From Ichthyophonus hoferi (lineage: Eukaryota > Opisthokonta > Ichthyosporea > Ichthyophonida > Ichthyophonidae): a stretch of DNA of 64,000 bases. Shown here piece after piece: positions 1 through 17,659 of the stretch. How positions within the stretch are numbered: position 1 is the stretch's first letter; every line of letters begins with the position of its first letter. The stretch is taken from NCBI GenBank assembly GCA_002751075.1, contig NAOQ01000030.1, positions 85,261 to 149,260 on the forward strand, given 5' to 3'. Below the pieces are notes generated by a model. That model worked only from the letters and a program-made list of their open reading frames with translations. It made no database searches and was not told the DNA's origin. Made by a program: the position numbers and the translations under genes.

Positions 1-76
1 AGATTATAATAACTATATTAGATTATAATACTATATTAAATTATAATACTATATTAGGTTATAATACTATATTAGA
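1..76. repeat. AT-rich tandem repeat
   Basis: About four copies of a unit of roughly 19 bp built on ATTATAATACTATATTAG lie at the very start of the window. They are probably inside an intron of the SMG6-like gene, whose 5' part lies to the left. Confidence 0.8.
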
Positions 77-171
77 CTTTGCATTGTGCAGGGAAAGTGC
101 TAGAGTGAAGGAGGAGGGAATGGAATAAATTCATAGGTACTTATATATTGACATGATTGGAAACCAATCAG

Positions 172-1860
172 ACTGAGGTGATTAAGGCAGCACTGGCTAA
201 GCAGAAAACCCTAACTGGTCTAAATATGGAAATAACACCAGCCTACGTCGTATTCGACACCAACTGCTTTGTAAGGTAGATAACTATATATAGGCATAGT
301 AGACCATGTATAATCCTACCATGCGGGTAGGCCAATAGCCAGTAAGATTGACTAACAATGACACATAATTGCTTTATGTTCTTTTCTACTTTTAGCCAAT
401 TATACTGCTCTTTTTATACACTTCAACCCCTAAAGATTCACGATAACACCTCCACCCTCATATGGCCTTTCCTTCTCTTTGTTACTAAGAGAAGGTTATA
501 GCATGTATAAATAACTATTGGCTCTTAAAATCTTGAGCTATTTTATGAGCCAATGAACCTGTCTGATGTAATCTCCAATCCATCTATGCCTATGTCATGT
601 CCTGCATGCATTATATTCTATCTATTAGATACATACCTATATATATTACTTATACACATACTTATATACATACATATATACATACCTATATATACATACT
701 TATATATATACCTATATATACATACTTATATGCATACATATATACATACCTATATATATACCTATATATATACCTATATACGTACCTATATACTTACCTA
801 TATACTCTCTTCTGCAGCCACCTAACTGTGGTGCAGCAAGTGGTAGATAGTAAGAGGCACACTATAGTCTGCCCGCTAGTAGTGATCAATGAACTGTATG
901 GGCTCACTAAGGGGACCCTAATCAAGCCTGGCGCTGACCCTATCCATGTGATGGCAGTTAAGGCTGGTAAGCATTGGAAGAATGGGGCTGGGAGAGCGGG
1001 ATAATGGATGCCCTGACCCTCCTCCAATCACATGTTCTTATTTTCTTGAGTACATCCAGTACCTATGTGAAGGTCTGATACTCTTTAGGACACAATAGCA
1101 AGCTAATAGGTATGCCTGCATATGCTATAGGCTAGTACCTCTATTAATATTAACCAAGACATGTCATAGGTCCCTACTGATCTACTGATACTAAGTAATC
1201 TCTGCCCACAGTGGCCCAGGAAGCAGTGCAATACCTGGAGCACCAATTCAGTAGAAGCAACCCCCATCTCCGAGCCATGACCACTAGAGGCACTATGCTG
1301 ACCACCATTAAGTTCCGTACTGAAGCTGGTAGGTGCTGGCTTTATACAGCTATGTACAGGGTGTGGGGTAGGTTAGGGTGCGCTGTGTGCCAATCATGGA
1401 TCATTGTGCCATGGCTTGTTAATCTTTACTAACTATGCTCCTACAGACCAATTGGAACCAACAACCAACGATGATCTTATTCTACAGTGCTGCCTGCACC
1501 TGGTCGATCCTAAACAGGATGGTAGGCCACCAATCATAGCCCTCTCTCTACCTTCTCCTTTTCTATTGCACCAATCAGTTCTCTCTCTCTACCCGCTTCT
1601 TTGCTATTGCACCAATCATAGCTCTCTCTATCTACCCTTTCCTTTACTATTGCATGCCTTCATGCCTTGTATCACGTCCCGTCCAATAACCATTAACTCT
1701 GATCATCACCAATACAGCTATACGATTGGCTAAGGGCGAGCCAATCAAACGGCGAGTAGTATTACTCACAGATGACATTAACCTCCGTATCAAAGCACGC
1801 GTCGAACACGTGCCTACCAGAGACCTTGTGGCCTTCACCACCCTGGTGGGCTTGCCTTAA
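172..1860 (+). CDS. SMG6: SMG6/EST1-like protein, C-terminal PIN endonuclease domain (5' partial)
   Basis: Exons 172-275, 818-966, 1212-1328, 1447-1521 and 1718-1860 join in phase and give the last 195 residues plus TAA. In nonsense-mediated decay SMG6 cuts the mRNA near the premature stop through its C-terminal PIN domain. The match covers the whole PIN fold: VVFDTNCFV, then PLVVINELYGL, TTNDDLILQCCLHL and VVLLTDDINLRIKA. The three acidic residues of catalytic SMG6 (Asp of DTN, Asp of NDD, Asp of TDD) are all present, unlike in SMG5, so the domain should be active. The first visible exon uses the acceptor ccaatcag at 171. Upstream exons, including any 14-3-3-like/TPR region, are outside the window or not resolvable. 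The protein ends a few residues after the PIN domain, as in animals. Confidence 0.9.
276..817 (+). repeat. SMG6 intron with a TATA/TACATAC microsatellite
   Basis: This 542-bp intron holds a simple repeat at about 640-810 (units like tatatacatacctata) running up to the acceptor tctgcag. The repeat keeps long meaningless frames open. Nothing else was seen. Confidence 0.75.
1528..1655 (+). repeat. Tandem CCAAT plus pyrimidine repeat in an SMG6 intron
   Basis: Three imperfect units of about 45 bp, each starting caccaatca and followed by a tagctctctctctacc-type pyrimidine stretch ending ctattg, lie in the last SMG6 intron. The array repeats the CCAAT motif common across the window. Confidence 0.7.
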
Positions 1861-2835
1861 ATAGGCATCTATAACCCTATACACTGAGCCATGGTTTTGA
1901 AGCTTATATGTATGAAATTGAATTGAACAAATATATATGACGGATATATAATGGATATATATACCTAGGGGAGAACAAGCCGTAGGCCCAGAGGCTTTCA
2001 AACTAAAAGGTTTATGAGATCATGTGTGGCCATTACTACACACTAACCAACATATTCAGCCAATAATCTGGCAGCTATAGTCTTGAGACTACCACCATCC
2101 AACTATGACTATTGGATAGGTATCATGATATCAATAAATACATGTAAAATATAAGTATACCAAGCCATATCCGGTTATGAAAGTATACATAGCTGTTGCT
2201 GTATACTGATATTTCATTGGTGTAAAGTGTAGATTCGTGCGGGAGGAGTGGTATTATTGGCTGGTGTAGTTTTTATATTTCTATATATAGATACACATAT
2301 CTACCTCTATCTTTATATTTATTTAGCCAATGAAAGATGCCCAGGTAGTGGGGCCAGTTTCATTCGCAAATCCACTCTGCTTATATTCATACAGTTCCAA
2401 TCATTCTCTACTTGCCGTCCAATGATTACATAGTGCGTGAGTCCTAGCCTGCCTATTGGATGCATCGCTGCACCCAGTTTACTGCAAAGCATACCTGCAT
2501 GTGTTTAAAGAGAGGGATAGGAAGAGATAGGGTGGGGTTTGTTGAGAATATGCAGCCATACACGTGGACATGCATAGAAGTTTCTCGATATGATGATTGG
2601 TGTAGTGAACCCTTGACTTATGGTCCAGATAGCTTGGGGTGATAGGAGAGTGCCAGCAACACCCAGATTTCATTGGAGGAAAAGGTTTACATCATGTAAT
2701 AAAATATTTAGACAAGCGCATTCACATAGAGTTAACCAATAAGATTTTTTCTCTCGGCTCAGTGGTAAATTATGGCAACAAAATAGTATGATTTTAAAAT
2801 AAATAAGACTCTAAGTGACCCTAATAATAATGCAC
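1861..2835. other. Intergenic, convergent gene ends
   Basis: This stretch between the SMG6-like stop and the methyltransferase stop holds several CCAAT/ATTGG pentamers and a short TATA-rich run near 2275-2320. No coding signal was found. Confidence 0.6.
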
Positions 2836-5800
2836 TTACATATTGACGGGGAATATTTCCTTGGGGAATCCTATCTGTCTAGTTTGTTTGATGATCTTAA
2901 GACCGGCCTCCTCAAATAGCCGAGCAAGACTTGCCTCTGATCTGTATAGCAGAGATGTGATCGGTCATGAGGTTAAACAGTGACTCTATCACAAAGAGCA
3001 TTAATCACATGATGACCAGGGTTTATGACCCATTGTACTATCTCTTGGGCGATTTCATCATTGGATGATTATCATTCACCTTGTGTCAACATTGGTCAAA
3101 GGTCACACGGAGGGGACGTAGACTTCTAGTTTAATTTATCAACTCCAATGGCCAATGATATAATTGAATAAGAAAGGTGCTATGCCCAAGAGCCAGTCAT
3201 CAGCCTCTATCTGACGTGTGTTCGTAATAGCGTTGTCATAGCTAGGTGGCTAACATATTACTAGGGAGGTGGGGAATTGTATATTTAAACTATCCAATGG
3301 CCTCCTCCAAATAAATAACAAGGCCACGTGATTCGGCTTCCATTGTATTTACTGTCGAATTTGTACTTCGCCTAATTATAATATAATAGATAAGTGTATC
3401 ACGTGCTGGTATGTTGATAATGACGTCTTTTAATGCCCTATGTACCAATCAGTACGCATCATATATAACTCAATCATCCTTCAGCATGGTTTATTATATG
3501 CAACAAGCAGAGCGGATTTGATGTAGACTAATATCTAACAATAGCATGCAAGGAATTATTAGTAGAAAACCTAATTGGATAGGTATGGTGTTGTTGTAGG
3601 TATTGGTATGATACATAGTGGATAGGGAGGAGGTTACATTAAGGTTATTGTACTGTGGGAGATCATGGAAAAAAAAAAAGGCGACAGATTGGCACAATGA
3701 TAGCTTAGGAAAATATATATGCATATATATACATATACACATGCCTAAACATCCATATAGTTAGCAGGGCTCTGTAGATGTGCACAGGGTACAAACCTAG
3801 TAATGCTGTTATCCTCCTTGTCTAGAGCGAAGCCCTCACTACATACATTCTCTTTCACACCTATGTAGCCACCTTTCTTGAGTCCTGCTTTGCATCTCTT
3901 GAAGAATGATACAAAATCCTCTGAGTGGTTGTGGATCACATCATGGTTAACCAATGAGATTCTATAGCAAGCCTGTTAATTTTAAAATATCAATAACTAA
4001 AAAGATATACCCAATAAAAATGCATCCACATAAAGCCGTAGCCAGTACCAAGCCATTGATAACAAGGGGCCGGCTTGTCTCAGGCTAGCTCTCTAAAGAT
4101 AGAGCTAGAGGACGTTGAATGAGAAATAGAAAGTAATCCTGAGTGTAAAGGATCTAGTCTATCTTGGAAGATGGCATGATTTGGTAACTTGATTACAAGC
4201 CAGGTAGGGCATATAATACGACCACAGGATAAGCATCTCGTCCTATTGGCTATTCTCAAATATAATACACCCTTATAATTGGCTGGTTTAATGTATTCGA
4301 TTACCTTACACCCTCTACCTCTCATAGATGAACACATGTGATTTACGTGTCATTAATAAAATATTATAACGTACTGTACTATTAACACGCTCATTGGATA
4401 GAACAATCAATCATATGATATGTAAGGAAGTGGATTGATGGAGAGTGTTTGAAAGTAGCAGTATAGCACTCAAAAACCTGGGGTTACTAAATCATTGGAA
4501 GTATTTTCATAGTGTATAGAAGGTGTGTAGACATTAGATATAGGGCACCATAACCCATCCCACTTATACTCAACTCTATACATACATAGAGGGATAAGTA
4601 AATAATGAGCGAATCCTTTTCCTTACTGCAAGTCCCTCCTACCACCCATTTGTCTGCCTACCAGTAGTTAAAACAAACACAGTATAATAAATTCATCTCA
4701 ACAGGGTTATATAGAAATACATACCATCAGTCAGGTGACCAAGCACCCATTGGCTCCAAATCAGGTCATATCGCCCCTCCTCTGGATTGAAGTCCTGCAG
4801 ACCCATACAGAAGAAATTGTCCATCTGATTGGCGGAGGGACATGGTAAGATACTAGCCAGACCAATCAGAGACCTCTCTCAAACACATTCAAGTCTATTC
4901 CTCCATCGTATTCTAGGAATAAAACGTACTATGCTATAAGCAGTGAGTACTTAATACAGTAAAGGTCCCTAGGGAGTGGTCTCTATAAACCGGGAACTGT
5001 CCACAGGCCGTTTGTGGTTACTCATATTATATTGCTCCATCTCTTACTCCATTTTCTCTCTCTATGGGTAGCTCTCTCATTGATATTCATAAATGCCTAC
5101 TAATATATAATAATATAATGGTATATATGTATGTGTATGTATGCATGTATGTGTGCATGTACGTCTAGGTATGTGTTGGTAGATAACATGCCATACATAC
5201 TGTATCCGTTCCCTACCTTTGGATCTTTTATATTGATTTTAGCTTTTTCTACAAATTTAGGGCAAACCTCCACTATGTCCACGTGGTCAAACAGAGGAAT
5301 GAGAAGGCCCTTGGTGATGCGGCCAATCCCTGCCCCGCAATCTATACATGGATAAAAAAGAATATACATATGTATGGGTATATAGGTGTATGCATATACG
5401 TGTTAGCTTGAGTGAATGTACATATATTGGTATAAGTATATATGTGTACATCTATGGCTGTGCGTAAGGAGTTACCGGAAGCAAGCTTGTGGTTTCACTA
5501 AATTTTATAGCACCTTATTAGGAGTAGATCTGGTAATATCATACAGATGATTGGTAGGATAAAAATAAAATATGATTATTGGGGGGAAAAGGTAAAGACA
5601 CTATAACCATGAATAGGTAAGTAAAGACTCTCTCTGCCTAGTCCCCACCAATCAGACGTACCAACAGCAACCCAGGGGCGGTTCTTTTCCACCAGTAGGG
5701 TCTTAATAAAAGTTTTAGAGCTCTTAAGATCGATAGATGATATGTAAGCATAACCACCTAGGACCCCATTGACAGTAGCTGGTACACTCTGTGTAAAATA

Positions 5801-6714
5801 GGGGTAAGGGCAGGTAGAGAGAGGTATATGGGGTGTTTGTTTGTAAGATGTGTTGTCTATTTACGTATGCATTGAGTAGTAGTTTTTCTTGTGTTTACAT
5901 GAATAGGCAGTGGTTATATATATATAACTTTGAAAATGTGTATAGGGCAACATGGTAAGGAGTGGAGATAGCAGTGCCTGTATAGACCTCATTATAATGC
6001 TTATATGAATTACAGTAATGATTGTGAGAGTGCTGATGGATTGATGGCCTGAAATTCTCTGTATGACGGGTGTCTATAGGCTAAAAGTGAATAATGGTCT
6101 TGTTGTGTTGGAAGTCCCAAGTATGTTGATCATGTGTAGGTATATATAACAATGGGGATATGTAAAAATGTAAAAGCAATCATAGTAACGATTGGAGAAC
6201 TATGCGCATTTGAACATGCCAAGGCCTCCCCTAGTCTGGTCCGATCATACTAAGTGTTACTAGTAGTCTACAAGGTCCAGGAGGGTCCAGAGTTGTAGAA
6301 GGGTGTTTGAAGTGGTAGATTTAAACTAAACACAACAAAGAAGTACACAAGACATATATATATATACCTCCCAATAGTCCTCTGCCTTCTGGTACCACTG
6401 TGGCTTCTCTGTCTCACCAACCTTTGCCTGTGTGCCAATCATACCCCTCCATCAGAACTACTCTCTACTATTATAGTCAGGACACCAAATGTTATAATCG
6501 ACATAAAAAAACACACCTCAACATGCTATCTAAAAAGCATAAATTAGTACTCTAAGAAAGGCTAAGGTGGCACACACAGGCATATATGTATATTATATAC
6601 AGGGCTGCCTGCCTTAAGCTCCTTCTGCCATAACTCCTCCACAGTAGAGTACTCCCTGTCACCAAGTCCCTCTTCTTGGGGCTCAGTATTCACAATATCA
6701 CTGGTGTCTTCCAT
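2836..6714 (-). CDS. NTMT1: N-terminal Xaa-Pro-Lys N-methyltransferase (NTMT1/Tae1 family)
   Basis: Seven exons on the minus strand join in phase: 6601-6714, 6368-6427, 5662-5788, 5217-5341, 4725-4824, 3797-3920 and 2836-2941. They give 251 residues, near the usual 220-240. The family methylates the alpha-amine of proteins starting (Met)-Xaa-Pro-Lys, such as ribosomal proteins, using S-adenosylmethionine. Seen: the family stretch VNGVLGGYAYISSID, SAM motif I DCGAGIGRITKGLL at about 101-114, then FFCMGLQDF, YDLIWSQWVLGHLTD and EDFVSFFKRCKAGLKKGGYI, all in family order and spacing. The start is the first ATG, followed by an acidic N-terminal extension longer than in animals. The first donor is CCCT/gtatat, the weakest in the model. 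The gene is divergent from the small gene at 7145. Confidence 0.93.
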
Positions 6715-7144
6715 AGTGTGACGTTATGAATAAGGAATTGGTAGGTTGGTAGGATCTATAGTAGGTGCTTGGAAGGGGGATACAAGCATATCGTAGAGGG
6801 AGAGCTAGGCACATGATCTTATCAAGTACGGTAGATTAACGGTGATGAAATGATTAGCCATATATAGGTGGGGTGGGCTCATGGATATCAATAAATAACA
6901 TGCCATTTACTTGAATTAATATTATAGGCCCAATACTTCAGTGATTAATACTAATAACACTTTATTACTACTGACACTTTAACTACTCTATCCAATACTA
7001 TTGACCTATTCATCTCCTCTCTAATTAATCTTAATTATTAACTGAAAACTATAGCCTACTAATATAAACAGACTAAGACAATAATCTTTGCTATATTTGT
7101 AAATCAACAGATATTTAGAATATACACCGTGTTTACGACACAAC
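6715..7144. promoter_or_regulatory. Divergent intergenic promoter region
   Basis: These 430 bp separate the methyltransferase start (-) from the start of the small plus-strand gene. They are AT-rich and carry several CCAAT/ATTGG boxes, for example near 6727 and 6990. No specific operator is recognisable, so the assignment rests on position. Confidence 0.4.
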
Positions 7145-8646
7145 ATGTCCTGGGCTGACTTCAACCATCAACTACAGCAGGGCCAAGACCCTCTCTCTGT
7201 CCTTGCAGCGTTAAAAGAGTGCGTGTTGTGATGGGTTTAAAACAGACAATAAGGGTAGGAGCTGTGGCACATGGTTTATTACGCACTATCACAACATAGC
7301 TCTACGATTGTAATGATCAATTATAGATTATCTCTCTCATAATACCTTACTTTGCTTTACTTGTACGTGTATATTTATAAGAAGACTGCAGCCTTTTAAT
7401 TACCTTCTTACTCAGTAACCAATCTTTTTTATTATTCCTGGCATGCCTTATTTCCTTTTTTCCTTCCATTCTTTACTCAAGAGTGTAGTTAGCCTGCCTC
7501 TATATAAATATGACTATTAACATTACGTACACCCAATCTTGCACGCCATATATTATTTTGTGCAAACAAATCCTTCAATTATTCTTTTGTTATCATCCGT
7601 TTTCCTTTTGCATTTCTCATTATCGTTTGTTATTTTATTTCATTAGTTATTGTATGTGTGTATATATATTAGTTGTGACAAGATTGGGTATATAATGTGA
7701 TTTTAAGTGTACCTCAACACCTAAAAGCAAGGACCTGTTCTGCAGGCCTTATGAATTCCTCTATGTTATACCCTACTCCTACATACAGCAAGGCACTGGT
7801 TATCTTGACAGCTTCCTATACAGACGTATATAGTTGTTGCCATAAACGATAGATGAATAATAATAGTAATACCTGACTATCAGACAGGCGAAGGGATTAG
7901 AGACTGTGCCCCCTAAGGAAAGGAAGGCCACACCAACCCTAGTCAGAGAGGGGTTGAGGGTCAAGGTAACTATGGTTGGTCTGCCTTTGGATATTAAATA
8001 GGACAAGGCTTTCTATACAGACCTGCAAACAGGCATACATTATCTCTTTTCTCTTTTTTTTCTCTCTACATCTTTCCTCTATCTACGCTTCAATTCTACT
8101 TTATTATACTATAGTTATCATGTAATATTAATTATATTAACATAGACAAAAGATGAACAATAGCAGTTAACTAGAGAGTATATACTGACTATCCTCCCTG
8201 TAGATTGGCAAGGACATCCTTCCCTTTGCTGTGCTACGAAGACCCCTTCCTACTCAAGGTAATCCTATTAGCAGTCAGTCTGGCGAGGTCAGGTGTGGAC
8301 CCCATGACTTTTTATTACCTTCACCTACACTGTCACTGCATGATGTCATTTCTCCAATGTAAGTACCCCCCCCCCTGTAGTCAAGCATTGTCTCACCCAA
8401 TGAAAGAGTATGATGAGCTTTAGGACCTAGTCAACTGAACAGTTACATTTTCTTCAATTCTATTGGTTGTGTTTATGGTCGGTGTGGACGTAAAAGATTA
8501 CGTTGAAATAGGAAGTGAGAGAGTTGATAAAAGGATGCATTGGCTGGAGGGGTAATATAATGCCTATAAGATTGTTATAATTGGTCTAGTAGAGGACAAT
8601 ACGTTGATTTATGTTTCTTACAGGTGTGTGGACCCTTTGGCGGTGA
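7145..8646 (+). CDS. Unrecognised small protein, five exons
   Basis: A start MSWADFNHQLQQGQDP is followed by exons 7145-7218, 7884-7965, 8204-8258, 8275-8358 and 8624-8646, which join in phase to give about 105 residues. Splice sites are good for exons 2-5 (AAG/gtaact, CAAG/gtaatc, CAAT/gtaagt, ttacag); the first donor AAAGA/gtgcgt is acceptable. Residues 25-70 are charged and look like a normal soluble protein (REGLRVKIGKDILPFAVLRR). The last two exons encode an odd Cys/His/Trp-rich tail, so the fourth exon's acceptor may be wrong. I do not recognise a family. Open minus-strand frames at 7721-7795 and 7873-8012 also join in phase, so the strand of part of this locus is uncertain. Confidence 0.45.
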
Positions 8647-11203
8647 CCCAATTAGGCCAAGCCAAATCATTATAGACTATGAGAACTCTATCGATACCTG
8701 AAAAAGGGATCATTGAATTAACTGAGGTAGAAACTTCGTGTTTGTGTATGGATGAAGGAGAAGATATGATGGGACAAGCGAAAGAAGATGTTACAAAGAG
8801 AGCTATAACTAGAACAATTAGGGTGAGATACCAACACTAAGATATTTTAATGCATGTAAATTCACCAAAGTCTGGACACCTCCCTGGTAGTCTGGTCAAG
8901 GCCTATTTATTTTATTACCTCGTTTCTCATCCCAGAGGGTTTTAAAAACGTACATATTATATATGATTCATGCCATGATAGCATAGCGTATGCTTAGTTA
9001 TTGGTACACTTATGATCTAGGTGTCATACCAGCCAAATGTGAAGCATCTTGCTTGCCTATTTCTTCTTATTGGCTCCTTCAAGGTTTCGGAATGCAAAAA
9101 CAAAAAGATTATCACATGATTCTACTAATTCATTTGATTCTTTTTAAATAAGCAAAATTGCCAAAGGTCCCTATTGGCTGCTATAATAAAATAGTGCATA
9201 ATCCTTTACACATTGACGTTTTCATATTAGAATGTTTTGAATCAAATATAGCTCAAATATTTGCAACACTAGTGATAACAGAAATTATATTGGTTTCAAG
9301 TTGGCTAACATCCTACCTTGAATATTATAACAAATCATTTGACCTCGCTGAAGACAAAGACTTTAACACCCCTCCTGCATGTCTTCAAGTTGACGCTAAG
9401 AAATATAACACTTGCAGTAAACAGTTATTGCCCTACAAAATGATATCTCTATCATGAATAAACCGAAAGGTTTGCTAACTTTTTTTCAGATGCTTCTGAC
9501 TGTGTAGATGAGGCTGGTTGTCTTTGTTGACTTTAGACTATAGCCATAATTCCAATATATTAGTAAGTGTCAGGTAGACATATATCTACGTAATCCATCT
9601 TTCATTGGTATCTATATACTCTGGTGGAGATTGCCTAGAAAAAAATAAGAAAGGGACAAGAGGTTAATACCAACAGACGTTGCTCTAATACATTCCAGAT
9701 GAATTGAAGATGCTATAATGGTGCATATATATCCTCCAGTGAACTCAAGATAGATTATCAGATTACTTCAGGATACTGATTGTGCTTATTCTCAATAAGT
9801 GTCAAAGAAAATAATATGACGAGTTAAATTTAGTATTAGTTTTAGATCCCATATCAATAAGGTTTGAAACAGATGGTAGGATATATAAATTGATATATAT
9901 ACAGACGTAAAAACTGTAAAAGCTTGTCTTGAAAAACTTGTTATAAAACTTTCAGACAAGTGAAAATTCTAAACTTTTGTGTTTGTCATAATATGTATTT
10001 TGACAAATGTGTTATATGTAATAGTGTAAATATCCTCAATGTCTAGTTCCATCGCTAATGAGGGGTAGCAAAATGCAGGTTGCATGCATGTGCTACCTAA
10101 ATAAAATTTTAAATTTACTTGTAATCAAATTTATATACACTATACATATACTACAACAATTGAAAAAAACATAGTGAATATGGTAAGGTATTGAACAACA
10201 ATTACTGTATAAAGTTATTATGTGCTTCTAGTAATCTTAAACTGACCAAGAATATACTAAATCATAGGGCATTACCATCAGTATTTAATGACAACCCGAA
10301 TGAAGCATTTATTCCACCAAAATACCTTGATATAGATTGATTATCTTTATTAAAGCCCACTAGATTTTATGGAAAGCTTATATGGTTCAATAAGATATCA
10401 AATCAATTATAAGTTTTTAAAATCATATATATAAAAAACAATAAAACAATAGTAAGTATTTTAAAAATAATTTACATAACTTGAACAAGAAATATCTAAA
10501 ACATCCATAGATCGATTTTAAAATGTCGGAATTGGTTAACTCTCTACAGATTCTTGTCTTAAATGTATGCAATCATACACTTAAATCAACCCATATGAGA
10601 ATACTCAATCAGCCATACTTATTTTTACTTCCAGTGGCAATTCAATTTATATTCACGTGTCTGTAAAGCCGCCGACAAGCATTGCAGTTTTAATGCCATT
10701 TATGTTGGAAAGAACAATACTACAAAAATCAAATATAATACATATCTTTAAGTTGGAATACCATTTAATGGGGAGCATGCAGCTTATTGCTCAATAATAG
10801 AATCTTCAACAATTTTCTTATTTGATTAGAATTATTACCTTATTAGTTGGGATCCTATATGTATACCCATCTGTAATGCTGGTTGGCCTGCTTATTACTT
10901 TTTGGCCCAATGGATGTCATGTATAAGATTAAGACAAAGGGTCTGGACGTGTTTTTCTCTTTTTTTCAAGACTTGTGCATTAAAATGTATAGGTAAAACT
11001 GACTATTGAAAACTTGATCCAATGGCTGCACAGCTTGATATACCAGAAGGATTTACAATTGCTTGAATGTGAAGGCAGTTAGTACTGCTAGTGATGGTGC
11101 TAATTCTATTAAATATTTTATATGTAACACATTGATTGAAAACCAATATAATATATATAATTTATTGGATACTACACAACCTGTATATATTTTAAAGAGA
11201 GAT
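8647..11203. other. Gene-poor stretch with two short unexplained ORFs
   Basis: This AT-rich stretch has no spliceable gene I can support. An ATG ORF at 8679-8840 encodes 53 acidic residues. A frame at 9158-9457 is open for 99 codons and looks protein-like (Asp/Lys-rich C-terminal half, hydrophobic LVITEIILVSSWLTSYL), but it has no ATG and resembles nothing I know. It may be an exon or an old insertion. CCAAT/ATTGG pentamers are rare here compared with genic stretches. Confidence 0.4.
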
Positions 11204-11488
11204 CTAAAAAGCGTTGTAAAGTGAATCAAAAAAGGCTAAGTCTTCTAAGCTTGCCAATCCAAATGTATCTTGGGTGGTTTTCTTAAGATCAATATCTGCC
11301 AGGAGCCGAGTCTCGTTGGAGTAATGATTGTTAGGAGCAGTGATTTCTTTAGAATCACAGGGAAGTGGTACTTTCACGTTTTTGTCAACCCTTACGGACT
11401 GGGCATGAATGATGGAGGTAAACAGAAGCTTGCATTTTGGTAGAATGAAGTTGTAATCGTCATCCGAAGAACTTGGGACTCTAGTCAT
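11204..11488 (-). CDS. Hypothetical 94-residue protein
   Basis: Single-exon frame from ATG at 11488 (MTRVPSSSDDDYNF) to TAA at 11204. The composition is balanced, with acidic and lysine residues and the C-terminus LEDLAFFDSLYNAF, unlike the AT-driven frames around it. There is no signal peptide, membrane segment or known motif. It could be a small gene, the last exon of a larger one, or chance. Confidence 0.3.
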   Translation of the reverse strand: MTRVPSSSDDDYNFILPKCKLLFTSIIHAQSVRVDKNVKVPLPCDSKEITAPNNHYSNETRLLADIDLKKTTQDTFGLASLEDLAFFDSLYNAF

Positions 11489-12816
11489 ACCTTAAAAATA
11501 TAAATCAATTTTTTACAGAGTTTCAAACACCCTTTATTTACATCTAGATTTTTTGGTTCTTGAGACGGACTGGTAGTTTAGTTATATTTTACTATCCAAG
11601 TAGCTGGCCAGCAGTTACTTATTATGGTCCTAATGACTAGCTAAGTATTGGACTTTAAGATTATACCCACTTTATAAAGAGATGTTCCCATGAAATATTA
11701 CACATCTAATTATATGGTTTTGTTTGGGCTTTGCCTATGTGACAGTACAGGGTTGGATCTCTATGTACAAAGCATCAGTTAATATTGCCTAACACTTAAC
11801 TTAAAGTTAGGTTGGTTTCCTAATATCTATTATTGTTTTAACATGCATTTAAAAAAATATCTCAGATAAATTTTGGACGAATTACTACGCGTGTCTATAT
11901 CTAAATGATAAGGTTTTTAACATAATAAGAATATCTTATAATAAATATTACATTGCTGAAATAATGAAATTTACGTAAATGTCATTACCACTAATTAACT
12001 AGACCCATGCTCTGTGTAGTGCAACGTTTATAACCTGCTTATAACCTGTATATATGCTACTTATGAAACAGAACATATGCTGATACTGACGTATATGACA
12101 AGAAAAAGGCATTGCTGGTTTAAACTTAATAGATGCACACATTGAGACAGAACTGGTAGATATTCTACTAATAATGGAGTACATACTGAGATATTTTGGA
12201 TATCCAGGATAGAAGTGTGACATAAGTATAGAAGGCTGAAAAATAAAACATTATTATTTAACGCAACTATAATGTGATAATATTTTGATAAATCCACAAT
12301 AGCAGAAATGGGGAGTTGAAGTGAGTTAAGTTGGGGAAAAAAGACAGCTTAGAAATAAATTGAAGCCACCAATACAAATAGTCCAAAATATTTCCAGTAT
12401 ACAATCATATCTAGAAACGTAGTTTGAACAGGCCATTGAATACGCCTATATAAAACAATGTGTATCTATGCAATCACTAAACGAATAGCGTTTATCAACA
12501 TACCCAATCAGGAATTAGATTTTCTTTAATAGGACGGATATTAATAAGTACGGATTAAACAACGACTAATCTGCTATTAATGACGTCATATATTCAATTT
12601 AATATAGACCAGTGCCTAAAAGATACTAAATCTACTAACCAATAGAACGCATGCATTAAGTTTGATGCCAACATACGCGGACCTTGCTACGATTCCCCGA
12701 TAATAGCGTGTGTGTCTCAATTACAGTCAGTCACGTGTGGTAGTCTATAAGGATTTTTAGTTTTTTTTTTCCGCGTTTAGTTATATTCTCGGTCTACCCT
12801 GTATCTTTAACCAAAA
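11489..12816. promoter_or_regulatory. Intergenic stretch ending in the helicase promoter
   Basis: No gene is seen in most of this stretch. The last 100 bp before the helicase start contain an E-box CACGTG at 12732-12737 and a T-run followed by ccgcg at about 12762-12776. A pyrimidine-rich leader precedes the start codon (aaaaATG). Assignment to the helicase is inferred from position. Confidence 0.45.

Positions 12817-17659
<4,843 letters not shown>

Noticed and set aside
553-1004. Overlapping Tyr/Ile/Thr-rich reading frames
   Set aside because: They are translations of the TATATACATAC microsatellite in an SMG6 intron running into the second exon.
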